Shown in pieces: positions 13,301 through 25,309 of a stretch of 64,000 nt of DNA. The notes under the pieces are model-generated. The model ran no database searches and had not been told where the DNA came from. It saw nothing but the letters and a program-made list of their open reading frames with translations. The position numbers were made by a program, and so were the translations under genes. The first letter of the stretch is position 1. Each line of letters begins with the position of its first letter. Source of the DNA: Oscarella lobularis (Eukaryota; Porifera; Homoscleromorpha; Homosclerophorida; Oscarellidae); contig NC_089186.1 in assembly GCF_947507565.1 (NCBI RefSeq), forward strand, positions 1,674,001 to 1,738,000. The letters run 5' to 3'.

Positions 13301-14991
13301 GCGCCGTTTTTAATAAGAAATTCTGCTAGTTCAAGATGCCCGTTTTGAGCTGCCCAGTGTAAAGATGTTTTGCAAAACTAAAACAATAAATCAAGTACTG
13401 CTATTAATAAGCAACTACACCCACCACTTGAGCTTCATTGACATCCAATCCAAGTCGAATTAATTTCTCAGCTAGTTTGACGTTTCCTCTCCAACTTGCC
13501 ATTGCCAAGGCTCCGTCACCTCGCTACACACAAACAATTACTATGAAACAAAAATCAAACCATTTACTTTTCTCTTAGCATAAATATTGCATCCTTTCGA
13601 TATCAATAGATCTACCACGCCTACGCGTTCACAATTGCAAGCCACAAGAAAAGGCGTGTATCCAGACTATACGAAAACGTAAACAGTTTTAATAAACAAA
13701 TCATTATAAAAACCACGACTACCTTGCTCTCAATTTCAAGATTGGCGCAATTTTGAATAAGAAATTGTGCTAGATCAAGATGCCCTTTCTCACATGCCCA
13801 GTGCAAGGAAGTGTAGCCATCCTAAATTAATTATGTTAGTGCTACAGACACTCATTCAGTAATCACCCACGCTGTGAGCTTCATTGACATCCAATCCAAG
13901 TCGAATTAATTTCTCAGCAAGTTTGACGTTTCCCTTCAAACTTGCCAATGCCAAGGCTCCATCGCCGTCCTACACAAATTTTGACCATGAAAGAGAAATC
14001 AAATCACTTACTTTATCCTTGGCATAAATATTGCATCCTTTTGATATCAATAGATCAACCACGCCCACGCGTTGTAAATAGCAAGCCAAAAGAAAAGGCG
14101 TTCTTCCAAACTAAACAATGAAAAAACAAGTATGTAATCGTCCCATTAAACTCAACTTAGATTCAACAACTTTATTTTCAGCTTCAATATTAGCTCCATT
14201 CTCAATTAGATATGTTGCAATTGCAACATGACCACGATCACATGCGCAATGCAATGATATATAATCATTCTAAATCACACAAATAAATTATTAGTAAAAA
14301 CAATGATGAGAATTCTACTTGATGAGTTTCGTTGACAGAGAATCCCATTTCAATCAGTTTCTTCACCATTTCAAGATGACCCCCTAAACACGCCAATGCC
14401 AGAGCTCCATTGCCAAGCTGCCAAGAGTAAGTGAGTCACACTAACAATTGTGGAAATGCAACAACACTCACGTCGCTCTTTGCTTCAATGTTGCAACCTC
14501 TCTCAACAAATAAATCAACGCCTTCTACAAATCCATAACAAGCAGCATGAAGAAAACCCGTGCTTCCGCTCTATCAGAAAAAAATTTTCCATTAATTCAA
14601 AAGAGTGCCACGATACCTTGTCAACTCGACTTTCAATGTCCCATCCCATTGAAAGAAAATATTTTACTATCTCCAAATACTTTTTCCAAATAGCGAGAGC
14701 AATTGCAAAGTCGCCATCCTAAAACAAACAGAATCGTAGAATAACTGCAGAAAACGAGAGTGATGGGAATGCCTCTCTTTCCCAAAAAAGTAGCTACTTC
14801 TGCACACTCACGTGATTGTCGCGACGAGGAAAAACATACCTCATCCACAATAGTTTTCCATTTTCTCGGCTCTTTCGACACATAATCGCGAACCTTTGCC
14901 ATGTTCCCGTTTGTGACAGCAGCAAGAAAGCCTAAGAACAGTCTAAAGCTAAACTACACAACACGTGATTTGAAGTACCATCAGGATTCAT
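10348..14991 (-). CDS. Kinase A: ankyrin repeats, coiled coil, TKL-like protein kinase
   Basis: The start ATG at 14989-14991 gives MNPDG, an intron, then FLAAVTNGNMAKVRDYVSKE. About 18-19 ankyrin repeats follow, nearly all one per exon of about 100 nt, for example DGYTSLHWACEKGHLDLAQF, FGRTPFLLACYLQRVGVVDL and LGNGALALACLGGHLEMVKK. Charged coiled-coil exons lie at about 11.46-12.06 kb. The kinase begins with a glycine loop LGGGSYGG (about 11.27 kb). The last exon has VAVK (beta3 lysine), FKQEIAICTRARHPN (alphaC glutamate), HGDIRSTN (10825-10833 for HGD), DLG (10765-10773), PEYLAPE and a tail RRMVKGKMHGEGQVSLV. HGD and DLG replace HRD and DFG, but the catalytic Lys, Glu, both Asp and the Asn are present, so activity is likely. 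Layout resembles TNNI3K or ILK (repeats first, kinase last); orthology is not claimed. It has fewer coiled-coil exons than B-E. Confidence 0.82.
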
Positions 14992-15082
14992 CGTCTGAGC
15001 GTCGGAGCGTTCCTTAGAAAAAGCTGCAGCACTTTATCAAGTTTTCTTTCAGCGAACGAAATGCAATTCTCTCAGCAACGTC

Positions 15083-15092
15083 GCGCATGCGC
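15083..15092. promoter_or_regulatory. NRF1-like palindrome upstream of kinase A
   Basis: GCGCATGCGC lies 92 bp upstream of the kinase A start. The flank TCTCAGCAACGTC before it is shared with genes B and E. It matches the established NRF1 consensus core. Binding is inferred. Confidence 0.55.
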
Positions 15093-15139
15093 TGTTTGGC
15101 CAGTTTCTATGGAACGGGTCTCAGTCTTGTTTTTCTCAT

Positions 15140-15400
15140 TTTACCTCCGAGCTTGATTTCTGTCATTGTGACGTCGGCGATAGGATTTTAGAGAAGATTT
15201 TCCTGTTCTTTTGCTTTGCCAACTGCTGATCTTTCTTCGCCTTTGCTGCAGCGTAACGCTCTCTCAGATTTTCTACAAAAAGATTAGAAAAAGCTTGGTC
15301 AAGTCCCCCAACGCGGCAACGCCTCGAGCTGAACCCTTCTGCTCACAATGTCAACGTATCTTCCTTTATCTTTCAGTTGCGCTTCTTCATTGTAAAAGGA
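15140..15400 (-). pseudogene. Decayed fragment of a D-like kinase gene (glycine-loop and coiled-coil exons)
   Basis: The + strand text CCGAGCTTGATTTCTGTCAT followed by TGTGACGTCGGCGAT and GTAACGCTCTCTCAGATTTTCTA matches the glycine-loop and adjoining coiled-coil exon of gene D (34.74-34.92 kb). Text to about 15400 (CTTTCAGTTGCGCTTCTTCA) resembles the next coiled-coil exon with losses. No ankyrin or kinase-core exons accompany it. It looks like the remnant of another family member lost between A and B. Confidence 0.7.
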
Positions 15401-15512
15401 CACGAACCGTTTGAGTACAAAAATATAACTCGTCAAGAAAAGCGATAGCAAAACAAAATAAAAAATAAGACAAACGTTAATTAAAATCCTGCAAAAAAAA
15501 TCAGAAATTGCT

Positions 15513-18500
15513 CTACATGTGACGCTGCTGCCAAGGCGTCATCACGAGACTCACCTGACCCTCTCCATGTAACTTACCCTTTACCATTCTCTTAGGCCAA
15601 CACTCATTATATTCGTTGGAGTGTTGGACGTGTTCCAATTGAGCCAAACACTCGACAGCACGCGGCCTCGCACTCGGATCGACGCTAATCATTTGACGAC
15701 ACATTTTCTTCACGACCGGATGACCGACGTTGGAAGCCTGTCCGAATCGATCGCTGGCGACAGGCTGTTCACCGGTCATCACTTCGACGACCGTCACTCC
15801 GAGACTACAAACGTCCGCCATCTTCGTATTACGCTGACGATTCTCCGAGCCTCGTTCGGGAGCGACGTACTCCGGACTCAACGGTCCGGCGGAGAGCGAC
15901 ACTTCGGCGAATCGAGCGGCGCCCAAATCGCAGATTTTCGCTTCCATCACCGACGTGACGACGACGTTCGACGAGCGAATGTCGCCGTGCAAAACGCCGT
16001 CCGGACCGAGTCCGTGGAGATAGGCGATTCCGGCGACGACACCCGATGCCAGATCGATGCGCTCTCGCAACGAAAGAGGCCATTGGGAGCGAAGAGCTGC
16101 CTTGATGACGTCAGAAAGCGAGCCTTCGAGAAGCTCGCTAATGATTCGGAGTGGAACGCCGTTTTTCGTCGTTACGCCGCATAGGGAGACGACGTTGGGG
16201 TGGCGAGCTCGACTGCAGACGGCGATTTCTTGACGAAAGAGACGTAGATAGTAGTCGCTGTTGAGATAGTCGCGAAATATCTTGACGGCTACGGGACATC
16301 CGCGCCAGAAGCCGACTCTCACTTCTAAATAACGCGTACTCGATTTATTTTCTGATTCAGTTTATTATTACCTCCGCAGGCTCCTCCTCCGAGTTTAATT
16401 TCTGTCATTTTGACGTCTTCGACGGGGATTTGGAGAAGATCTTCGTGCTCTTTTGCCTTTTTGAGCTGCTTCTCTTTCTCCGCTTTCTCTTCGGTAACGG
16501 CTCTCAGTTCGGCTACGGTATCCTCGTAACGATCAGATAAATTTGCTACAAAATAGGATCGCGCGTCAATAATCTCATCATAGGTCTTGCATACCGTGAT
16601 TGAGTCTGAGAGCGTCGAACTGAACTTCTTTCTCTTGAGCAGCGGCTCTCAATTGTGCTTTGCGAATATGAAACGCTGAGTACAACCCACAAATAGAGAA
16701 CTGCACGTCTACCAAGTTCGTCCAGTGCCCTCTTCTTCTCTTCCTCTGCTTCGCTTCGCATTTTTGCTATTATAAACGACGATAAAGAGCTTTGTGCAAA
16801 GACACGCTAAGCCATACCGTGACCAAGTCTCAAAGCTTCAATCTGATCATCTTTCTCTTTCAATTGCGCTCCTAGACAGAAACGACGCTAAAAAAGCCCG
16901 AGTATTTTAAAATTGTAAAATGTTTTTGTACTATGATTGAGTTGAAAGAAATCGATTTCTTTTCTCGAATTCGCGATCTGAACGTCTTTCTCTTGAGCAG
17001 CGGCTCTCAATTGTGCTTCGCAAAATACGTAACGTTGAGTACGACCCACAAATAGAGAACTGCCTACCAAGTTCGCGATCTTTAGCTTCAAGTGCCCTCT
17101 TCTTATCTTCTGCTTCGCTTCGCAGTTTTTCTATTATATAAACAAGTCAGTCCTCCTAATAAGGAATGAGTCATTTTTACTAACCGTTAAGTGCCTCGAG
17201 GTCTGCTTCTTTTTCTTTAGCCCTATCCTCCAAGCGTGCAAACTCTTCTTCTTTTCTAGACAACGCCTGAGTTGTTTCTTCCAAGCGTTGGCGAAGTTCG
17301 TTTTCCTACAAAACTGTTTTAGAGAAATAGTCCTTCAAAACTTGGGAACGCTTTACTCGAGAAGAAACGCTAGAGCGATCTTCTGATTCGGAGCTTCTTG
17401 GAAAAGAAACGGCCCGTTTGAGCCGATCGATTTCCTGTTGCATCTCCTCTAACCAAACGCTTTTCAAACATAAACTGGTTCTATACATGATAGCCTTCTT
17501 GAGGAGACGCCCAGTTCAATGGATCTTCCGAAATTTGAAGAACATTAATCTGATAATTAAGATATGAATCCAATTAATTCACAATCATGAACTCAATTGA
17601 CCTCTTTTAGACATTGAATAGCTTCTTCGCTTTCACTCGTCGCTTCTTGCAAAAATCGGCGAGTTTCCTAAATTAATTAGTAATCTCACATATACTTGAT
17701 TTTCACTTTGATTTCCAGGCAACAGTTGCGTGGCTTTGATTCCCGCTTTTACAAAACAATGAAATAGATCGAGTCGTCCTCCCATGATCGCCACATCAAG
17801 AACGCATTCTCCTTTCTTCGTCTTTGCATACATGTTGCAGCCTTCTTTCACTAGCAAATCAACGACGTTGTCACTGCCAAATTCAATGGCAGTCACAAGA
17901 GGAGTGCAGCCCCACTACAAACAAATCCTTTACAAATAAAATAACAATAGACGCCATACCTCATCTTGAACTTCAATATCGGCGCCGTTGGAAATTAATA
18001 AGCTGACGATTCTGTCATCATCACTTTGCACTGCCAAATGAAGAACCGAATTTATATCCTAATTTGAACTGTCAATTAGATAACTCATATTCATATTTGA
18101 GATGAACAAGTTAAAGAACCTGGTCATTGAACTTTGAAAGTAACCATTCTGCTGTGTCGCGATGTTTCTCAATACAGGCCAATGCCAATGCGCCGTGACC
18201 TTCCTATTGTGAATACAAGTGTTACATTGACAAATTAAAAAGTCATATTCTTGCCTGATCAATGGCGTGACGATTGCAACCCTTTCTCAGAAGCAAATTG
18301 GCGAATTCATTGTGCCCGTAAAGAACGGCGTGAAGAAAGGGCGTTCTCCCCCACTACAAAGTTCACATCGCAATAATGTTAATATTTATACAAAACTAAC
18401 CTTGTCTTGGGCCTCAACATTGGCGCCTCTTTCAATTAAAACCTCAGCAACTTCCTTCCTGTTATATTTCGCCGCCCAATGAAGTGACGTACGACCAAAC

Positions 18501-20601
18501 TAAATCAAAGATATTGATACTGCTGCACATAAGAAAATATCTACTCAATACGTAGTCTGTTTCAAATAGGGAAAATCCCATTTCAAGAAGTTTCTTCGTC
18601 ATCTCAACTTGGTTATTTACTATAGCCATTGCCAACACGCCAACACCCAACTGTAAGAATCACACAGTAAAAAACAAAACTTTCATGTTAGAGAAATAAT
18701 TTCCTTATTCTTTGCTTGAACGTCACATCCCTTTGATATTAACATGTCCAGCAAATTGACATTGCCACTTGCAGCAGAAAGTAAAATTGGTGTGCGTCCA
18801 TCCTAAAACGTCAAAGAAAACATAACAAGACAGTAGAAAGAACCCCTAAACAAACTTTGACAAGACGAATTAAAACACAGAAGATACCTCGTTTTTAACA
18901 TCAAGATTGGCGCCATCTTGAATAAGAAATTCTGCTACTTGAAGATGCCCTTTGTCACATGCCCAGTGCAAGGAAGTGTAGCCATCCTAAATTATATCAT
19001 TTAGTGATACAGACGCTCATTCAGAGATCACCCACGCGGTGAGCTTCATTGACATCCAATCCAAGTCGAATCAATTTCTCAGCAAGTTTGACGTTTCCCT
19101 TCAAACTTGCCATTGCCAAGGCTCCGTCACCTCGCTAAACAAAAACGATTACTATGAAACAAAAATCAACCCATTTACTTTTGTTTTAGCATAAATATTG
19201 CATCCTTTTGATATCAATAGATCTACCACGCCTACGCGTTCACAATCGCACGCCACAAGAAAAGGCGATCCAAACTATACGAAAACGTAAACAATTTCAA
19301 TAAACAAATGAAGATAAAAACCGCGACTACCTTGCTCTCAATTTCAAGATGGGCGCCATTTTGAATAAGAAATTCTGCTACTTGAAGATGCCCTTTGTTA
19401 CATGCCCAGTGCAAGGAAGTGTAGCCATCCTAAATTCATTGATGTAGTGCTACAGACACTCATTCAGTGATCACCCACGCTGTGAGCTTCATTGGCATCC
19501 AATCCAAGTTGAATTAATTTCTCAGCAAGTTTGACATTTCCCTTCAAACTTGCCAATGCCAAGGCTCCATCACCTTTCTACATACAAACGATGACCTTGA
19601 ATTACACATCAAACAATTTACTTTGCTTTTGGCATAAATGTTGCATCCTTTTGATATCAATAGATCAACCACGCCCACGCGTTGACAATCACAAGCCACA
19701 AGAAAAGGCGTTTTTCCAAACTAAACAATGAAAACACAAGTATGTAATCGTCCCATTGAACTCAGCTTAAATTCAACAACTTTATTTTCAGCTTCAATAT
19801 TAGCTCCATTCTCAATTAGATATGTTGCAATTGCAACATGACCAAAATAACATGCGCAATGCAATGATATATAATCATACTAAATCACACAAATAAATTA
19901 TTAGTAGAAACAATGATGAGAATTCTACTTTATGAGCTTCGTTGACAGAGAATCCCATTTCAATCATTTTCTTCACCATTTCAAGATGACCCCCCAAACA
20001 CGCCAATGCCAGAGCTCCATCGCCATTCTGCCAAGAGTAAGTGAGTCACACTGACAACTGTGGAAATGCAACAACACTCACGTCGGTCTTTGCTTCAATG
20101 TTGCAACCTCTCTCAACAAATAAATCGACACCTTTTACAAAACCTTTGTTTGCAGCATAAAGAAAACCCGTGGTTCCGGTCTATCAGAAAACAATTTTCG
20201 ATTATTTTCAAAGAGTGCCACGATACCTTGTTAACTCGACTTTCAATGTCCCATCCCATTGAAAGAAAATATTCTAATATCTCCAAATACTTTTTCCAAA
20301 TAGCGAGAGCAATTGCATAGTCGCCATCCTAAAGCAAACAGGATCGTCGATTAACTGCAGGAAACGAGAGTGATGGGAACGCCTCTCTTTCGCAAAAAAG
20401 TAGCTACTTCTGCACACTCACGTGATTGTCGCGACGACGAAAAACATACCTCATCCACAATAGTTTTCCATTTTATCGGCTCTTTCGACACATAATCGCG
20501 AACCTTTTCCATGTTCCCGTTTCTGACAGCAGCAAGAAAGTCTAAGAACAGTCTAAAGATAAACTACACAAAACGTGATATGAAATACCTTCAGGATTCA
20601 T
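15513..20601 (-). CDS. Kinase B: ankyrin repeats, coiled coil, TKL-like protein kinase
   Basis: It starts MNPEG (ATG 20599-20601) and has the same architecture as gene A. Ankyrin exons run from about 20.5 to 17.6 kb. Coiled-coil exons at 16.4-17.5 kb include two near-identical copies of the exon reading AQLRAAAQEKDVQI (near 16.63 and 17.00 kb). The glycine loop is KLGGGACGG (about 16.39 kb). The last exon has RVGFWRGCPVAVK, FRQEIAVCSRARHPN, VLHGDIRSSN, CDLGAARF, SPEYVAPE, and ends KRMVKGKLHGEGQVSLVM then WQQRHM. The kinase domain is closer to D and E than to A and C. One ankyrin intron appears to use a GC donor (CAG|GCAAGA near 18255). One ankyrin exon is one codon short (FGSPF instead of FGYTPF, near 19270), a change shared with gene E. 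No disruption was seen. Confidence 0.82.
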
Positions 20602-20685
20602 CGTTTGAGCGTCGGAGCGTTCCTTAGAAGCACTTCATCAACTTTTCTTTCAGTGAACGAAATATGGAATTCTCTCAGCAACGTC

Positions 20686-20695
20686 GCGCATGCGC
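20686..20695. promoter_or_regulatory. NRF1-like palindrome between kinase B and a PSMA2 relic
   Basis: GCGCATGCGC lies 85 bp upstream of the kinase B start and 24 bp before the ATG of the divergent PSMA2 pseudogene. The same spacing is seen at the intact PSMA2. This suggests a shared two-way promoter. Confidence 0.55.
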
Positions 20696-20718
20696 TGTTT
20701 AGTAAGTTTCTCGGTGCG

Positions 20719-21536
20719 ATGACGGAACGATACAGCTTCAGCCTCACGACCTTCAGGCACGTTACTCCTAGTCGATAAACGATCTTCAAACGCAAACGCT
20801 GTGCTCTACTGCAGCCCAACGGGAAAACTCGTCCAGATCGAGTACGCACTCGCAGCCGTCGCCGCTGGTAGTCCTTCCGTGGGCATAAAAGGTACAAAAC
20901 AAGTCGCTCAAGAACGTACTTTCATACGTAAAGTTCAGCATCGAACGGAGTCGTAATAGCGGGAGAGAAAAAACAACGATCGGCTCTTTATGACGTCGAA
21001 AGCATCAAAAAAGTAACCCCGTCCCTTTTATATGAGAGTTTTGCAGAGACAACGTCTCCTTTAGGTTGAAATGATAGCCAATCACGCGGGAATGATTTGC
21101 AGTGGATTGGCCCCGGATTATCGGTTAATTAAAATATATTTGTTGGTATAATTCCGTTAAATTTTGCTTTTATAAGGCTACTCGTCAAAAAGGCGCGTAA
21201 ATTAGCTCAAGAGTATTACCTGATATATCAAGAGCCAATTCCCACGACGTGATTGGTTCAAAAAATTGCCAACGTCATGCAAGAGTTCACCCAATCAGGG
21301 TACACTCAGAAAAAAAGACGCGATTATTAATTAATAAAATAAATAAAATACTTTGTATAGTGGTGTCAGACCTTTTGGAGTTTCCGTTCTCATTGCTTGT
21401 TGGGACGACGGGAAACCCCATGTGTTTCAGTGCAATCCTTCAGTATGTATCATCATTAGCCCCAAAGGAATTCTATTACAGGGTCGTATTTTGCTGGGAA
21501 GGCGACGGCTCTGGATAAGAATCACCTAAACGGGAA
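20719..21536 (+). pseudogene. PSMA2: PSMA2 pseudogene 1 (truncated, with nonsense change and frameshift)
   Basis: This copy of the proteasome alpha2 gene begins [12 protein letters not shown] and keeps [20 protein letters not shown] and [20 protein letters not shown]. Compared with the intact gene at 44.67 kb it has TGA in place of AGA at 21250-21252. It has lost one base at the exon start near 21480, and ends abruptly near 21536, where the sequence switches to SMARCC. The last exons (from KTFLEKRY on) are missing. It is divergent from kinase B. It cannot make a normal proteasome subunit. Confidence 0.9.
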
Positions 21537-24500
21537 AACAAGAGCGTTGAGCCATTGGAGGCTGAGAATTCCAAGAGTGCGGCGGAGAACGACGACAAGG
21601 AGGGTTCAACTGAAAGTCCAGCGGCTGCCCCTCCTCCTCCAGCTCCTCCTAAGCCGGTCAAGCCTCTAGGGGAAAACGTCATCGCCGGTCAAAGTCCGCA
21701 CGTGATAATATCGAGCTACGCGGCTTGGTTTGGCTATAGCAGGTGAGAGCGGGGAGTAGATAGGCCATTTCATACTAGACAACGTCAAAAAGTCAGACCA
21801 GTGTCGAGAATTTGGCTCTTACATCAACACAGTACCGTTCAGAAGTTTAGGTTTAGACATCCTCGCAGAGAAACCGCTCACCTCTGCCAAACCCTTAGCG
21901 TTGTCATGCAATTTATTTATCAATAGGAGTCTAAGACTTTTGAATGGTACATAGCACATATGGCGTTTCGATGAGGCGAGACGATAAATTCAGTGCTCCT
22001 CTCTTCACACTAGATGTCTTAGCCTTAGAAATCTTTTGAGAGTTACTTCTCCTCCACGTGTATATGTTTTCTAGCATACATGCTATTGAAAAGCGAGTCG
22101 TACCCGAATTCTTCAACGGTAAAAATAAGTCCAAGACACCCAAAGTGTAAGCCAGGGAACCCATTAGTCTATGCGTATCCCAATCAACGGGATTTCAGCT
22201 ACATGGCCTGTCGCAATTTTATGATCGACACGTACCAACTATCGCCTCAAGACTACTTGACGTCGACGGCGTGCAGGAGAAATCTCCTTGGCGACGTTTG
22301 TGCAATTATTAGGTATCAATCTTCCTCAATTGGTATATGCTAGATTAGATGGACAGCTGTTCTGCGTAGGATTCACTCTCTGCTTGAGCAGTGGGGGGTC
22401 TGATTAATTATCAAATTGAGCCGGAGCGGCGTCCCAGCGAGCTGGGGCCACCGCTCACGTCACATTTTAATGTCTTGGTTGATACACCGTCGGGGGTGAA
22501 GGCGTGCGACCCGTTGAAATCGAAACTGGTAAATAGTTCCTCGTGGGCTAGAGTGTTAGTACTGAATTATGATTGGATCTTTTAGTCTGCTGCTGATCAG
22601 GTTGCGCAGATTAAAGATTCCGGCAATGAGGGCGAGAAATCGGGGGCGGGGAAAACGGATTTGACGAATTTCGGGTACTAAATAAATTGGATGCAGAAGG
22701 GACGTGAGATTGAGTTTTTTATTGCTAGGCTGAGAACGGATATATATCTGAAAAAGGATGCAATCAGTGGAAGTCAAGTATGAGCAATAAAACCGTATTG
22801 AATAGTCTAATACTATAGGGACTTCTCTTAGGATTTTGTGTCATTTCGTGAGTGGAATGATCAGGAGACGTTGCGGCTTCTTGAGGTAATAATAGAGAGG
22901 GAATCTTATCTTCTATCTGTTCATTTCCATTCTTTAGGCACTTGAGATGCACAAAGACGACTGGAACAAAGTCGCTGAGCACGTCGGCTCTCGCACGCAA
23001 GACGAATGCGTTCTCCACTTCCTTCGTCTGCCCATCGAGGATCCCTTCGTCGACAGCGGAGCCAAGGAGAGCTCCTCCCAAGGCAAGAACTCAATACTCG
23101 TTCCGTGGAAGAGTATAAACTGACTTGTTTAGGCTCTCTGGCCGGCGAGTCGGTTCCGTTTGCGAGGACGGGGAATCCGGTGATGGCTACGGTTGCTTTT
23201 CTCGCTTCAGCTGTGGATCCGCGCGTTGCCGCTGCCGCTGCGAAGGCTGCTATTGGTTAGAAATAAGGATCTTTGGTAGAGAGTTTGCTATGCACGTTTT
23301 TTTTCGTGTAGAGGAGTTTTCTAGTATAAAAGAGGAGGCAAAGAAAGAGAACAAGGAAAACTCAGAAGGCAGGAAAACATTTATTTATTTATTTATTAAA
23401 TATATATATATATCGTGCTTTTTAGGGACTAGTGGGAATGATGAAAAGGTTTAGGACGTCGTTATGTCTCGACTTTATTCTCTGTAGCTTGTTTTTTTTG
23501 AACAGGAAAGCGGTGAAACGTCTTCTGAGAGATCAGATCGTCCTCTTCAGAATGGAAACGTTCAGACGGCCGCTGCTTCCGCCTTAGCAGCAGCCACAAT
23601 CAAAGCAAAGGTAGGGTGCAATAGGAAAAGAAGTTGACATTTCGTTTCTAATACGTTTATCCAGCACTTGGCTGCCGTCGAAGAGAGATCAATCAAGGGT
23701 CTCATAGCCGGCCTAGTGGAAACGCAGATGAAGAAACTGGACATCAAACTACGCCACTTTGAAGAACTCGAGACGATAATGGACAGAGAATTAGAAAACG
23801 TAAGAGAATGAGAAGGGGACCCCACCTAAAAAATCGTATTCAAACGTCAAACTTTCAGCTGGAAACGCAACGCCAAGCGCTCGTCGCCGAACGACTCCGC
23901 TTCTCCGAGGAACAGCGCAAGCTGGCCGAACTCCAATGGCAACACCAGCAGCTACAAAGCCAAGCGAAAGCGACGGCGTCTCTCGCCGGCGAGAGCGCCA
24001 AGGGAGGAGACCTCGCTGCGGCAACCACGACGACGACTCCGCCTCGCGTCGATCTTCCCCTTCCTCTACCCATAACCGCCGGAGCAGCGGCGTCGGCTGT
24101 TCCCGTGCCGGACGCCGTCGTTCCCATGGAAACCAGCGAACCGGCAGCGCAACCCGTCGCCGCTGCCGTTGCCGCCGAGCCGGCGGAAAGTCCCGCTGTT
24201 TCCACGATGACAGATAAATCGAGCAACTCGGGCGTCGTTCTTACGAACATGGAACAGGATGAAGAACCGAAGGCGGTTACCATGGCGTCGACGACGGCGG
24301 CGGCGGTGGTGACGGCATCGATGACGCCTATGCTGAACGTTTCGTCATCCGGCTCTGTTACCACGGCAACAGGTGACGTCACTCGGTCGCTATCACTCTC
24401 GTCGTCGCAGCCGCTTACGCACGTTTCCCCGTCGCCGGCTGGGGGATTATCGTATCCGGCCCCGGGGTCATCGTCTCTCTATTCGCTTCCCAATCGGTCG

Positions 24501-24818
24501 CCGGCTAGTTTGCCTATAGCGCAGTCCTCGCCTGCGTCGACTGTTCACTATGGACAGTCGGTTGTGCCACCGCAACGCTATCAGACCGCACCTCCACAAC
24601 AGCATCGGCTTGGGCTTCAGCCTCCAATGACGGCGGCGGCGGCGACGGCTCAATCGCAAGCGCCGTCTTATCACATGATACCTCAGGCAAGCGTTTCGGG
24701 CAAGCCTGCAGCAGCAGCTCAGTTTGCGTTGTCACAGCAGCAAGCGACGTACGGGGGGCAACGATATGGGGCCCCCGGTTCTTATCCTCCTTCACAGCAA
24801 CAGTATAGGCATCAGTAG
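21537..24818 (+). pseudogene. SMARCC: 5'-truncated SMARCC copy with a frameshift in SWIRM
   Basis: The sequence from [16 protein letters not shown] to the stop matches SMARCC 4210-7463 exon by exon, including the GC-AG intron. Everything upstream is absent: promoter, first exons and the YYPDSYDSW module. The usual ATG before EAENSK is TTG. In SWIRM a two-base gain (six G instead of four near 22393) shifts the frame right after LEQW and gives an early stop. SWIRM also carries IISSYAAWFGYS for [12 protein letters not shown]. The SANT and coiled-coil exons and the long Ala/Pro/Gln tail (open from 23808 to 24818) remain readable. A short downstream product cannot be excluded, but no promoter is visible. 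Confidence 0.88.
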
Positions 24819-25309
24819 AGTTCTTGATGGTTTTATGCTTGCACGAGTAACTGGCAGGCGGTTAGTTTGCGAAAGAGTTAGGGTTAAAATTTATCGTAAT
24901 ATGTGGGGCGCCTCCTAGAAATTTTTCGCGTTGTGTGAATTTTCTTTTTAGGCGGCATTTGGTGACGTCAACGTAACGCGCTACCGCCGCCATCGTGGAC
25001 GACGAAACGGCGAGAAAATGGCACGAAACGGCTCAGGTACGACGCTCTGTAACCCTTTAGATGCGTTTTGAAACGTTCTCGGTCCTTTGCTTTCTGTTGC
25101 AAAGGCGCCAAGTGGTGATTTTCGCGTATCCTTTGCGACATCGTTATAAGACGCTCAAAAGCGCGTTTAGAGAACGCGTTCTGACTTTATAACGTCTACG
25201 TCGTATCGATTAACGGTTTTCTTGGCCGAAAACGAGTAGAACGGCTCACGAACCCCTTCTCCTCCCTCCATCGAATTTCGATCGCCGATTCATTAGCTAG
25301 GGCGGGTCT

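Noticed and set aside
22664-22690. Apparent stop (TACTAA) in the SMARCC copy
   Set aside because: Splicing GTAC...CTAG there restores the family reading NFGLRTD, so the stop is intronic. The real damage is the two-base gain in SWIRM.
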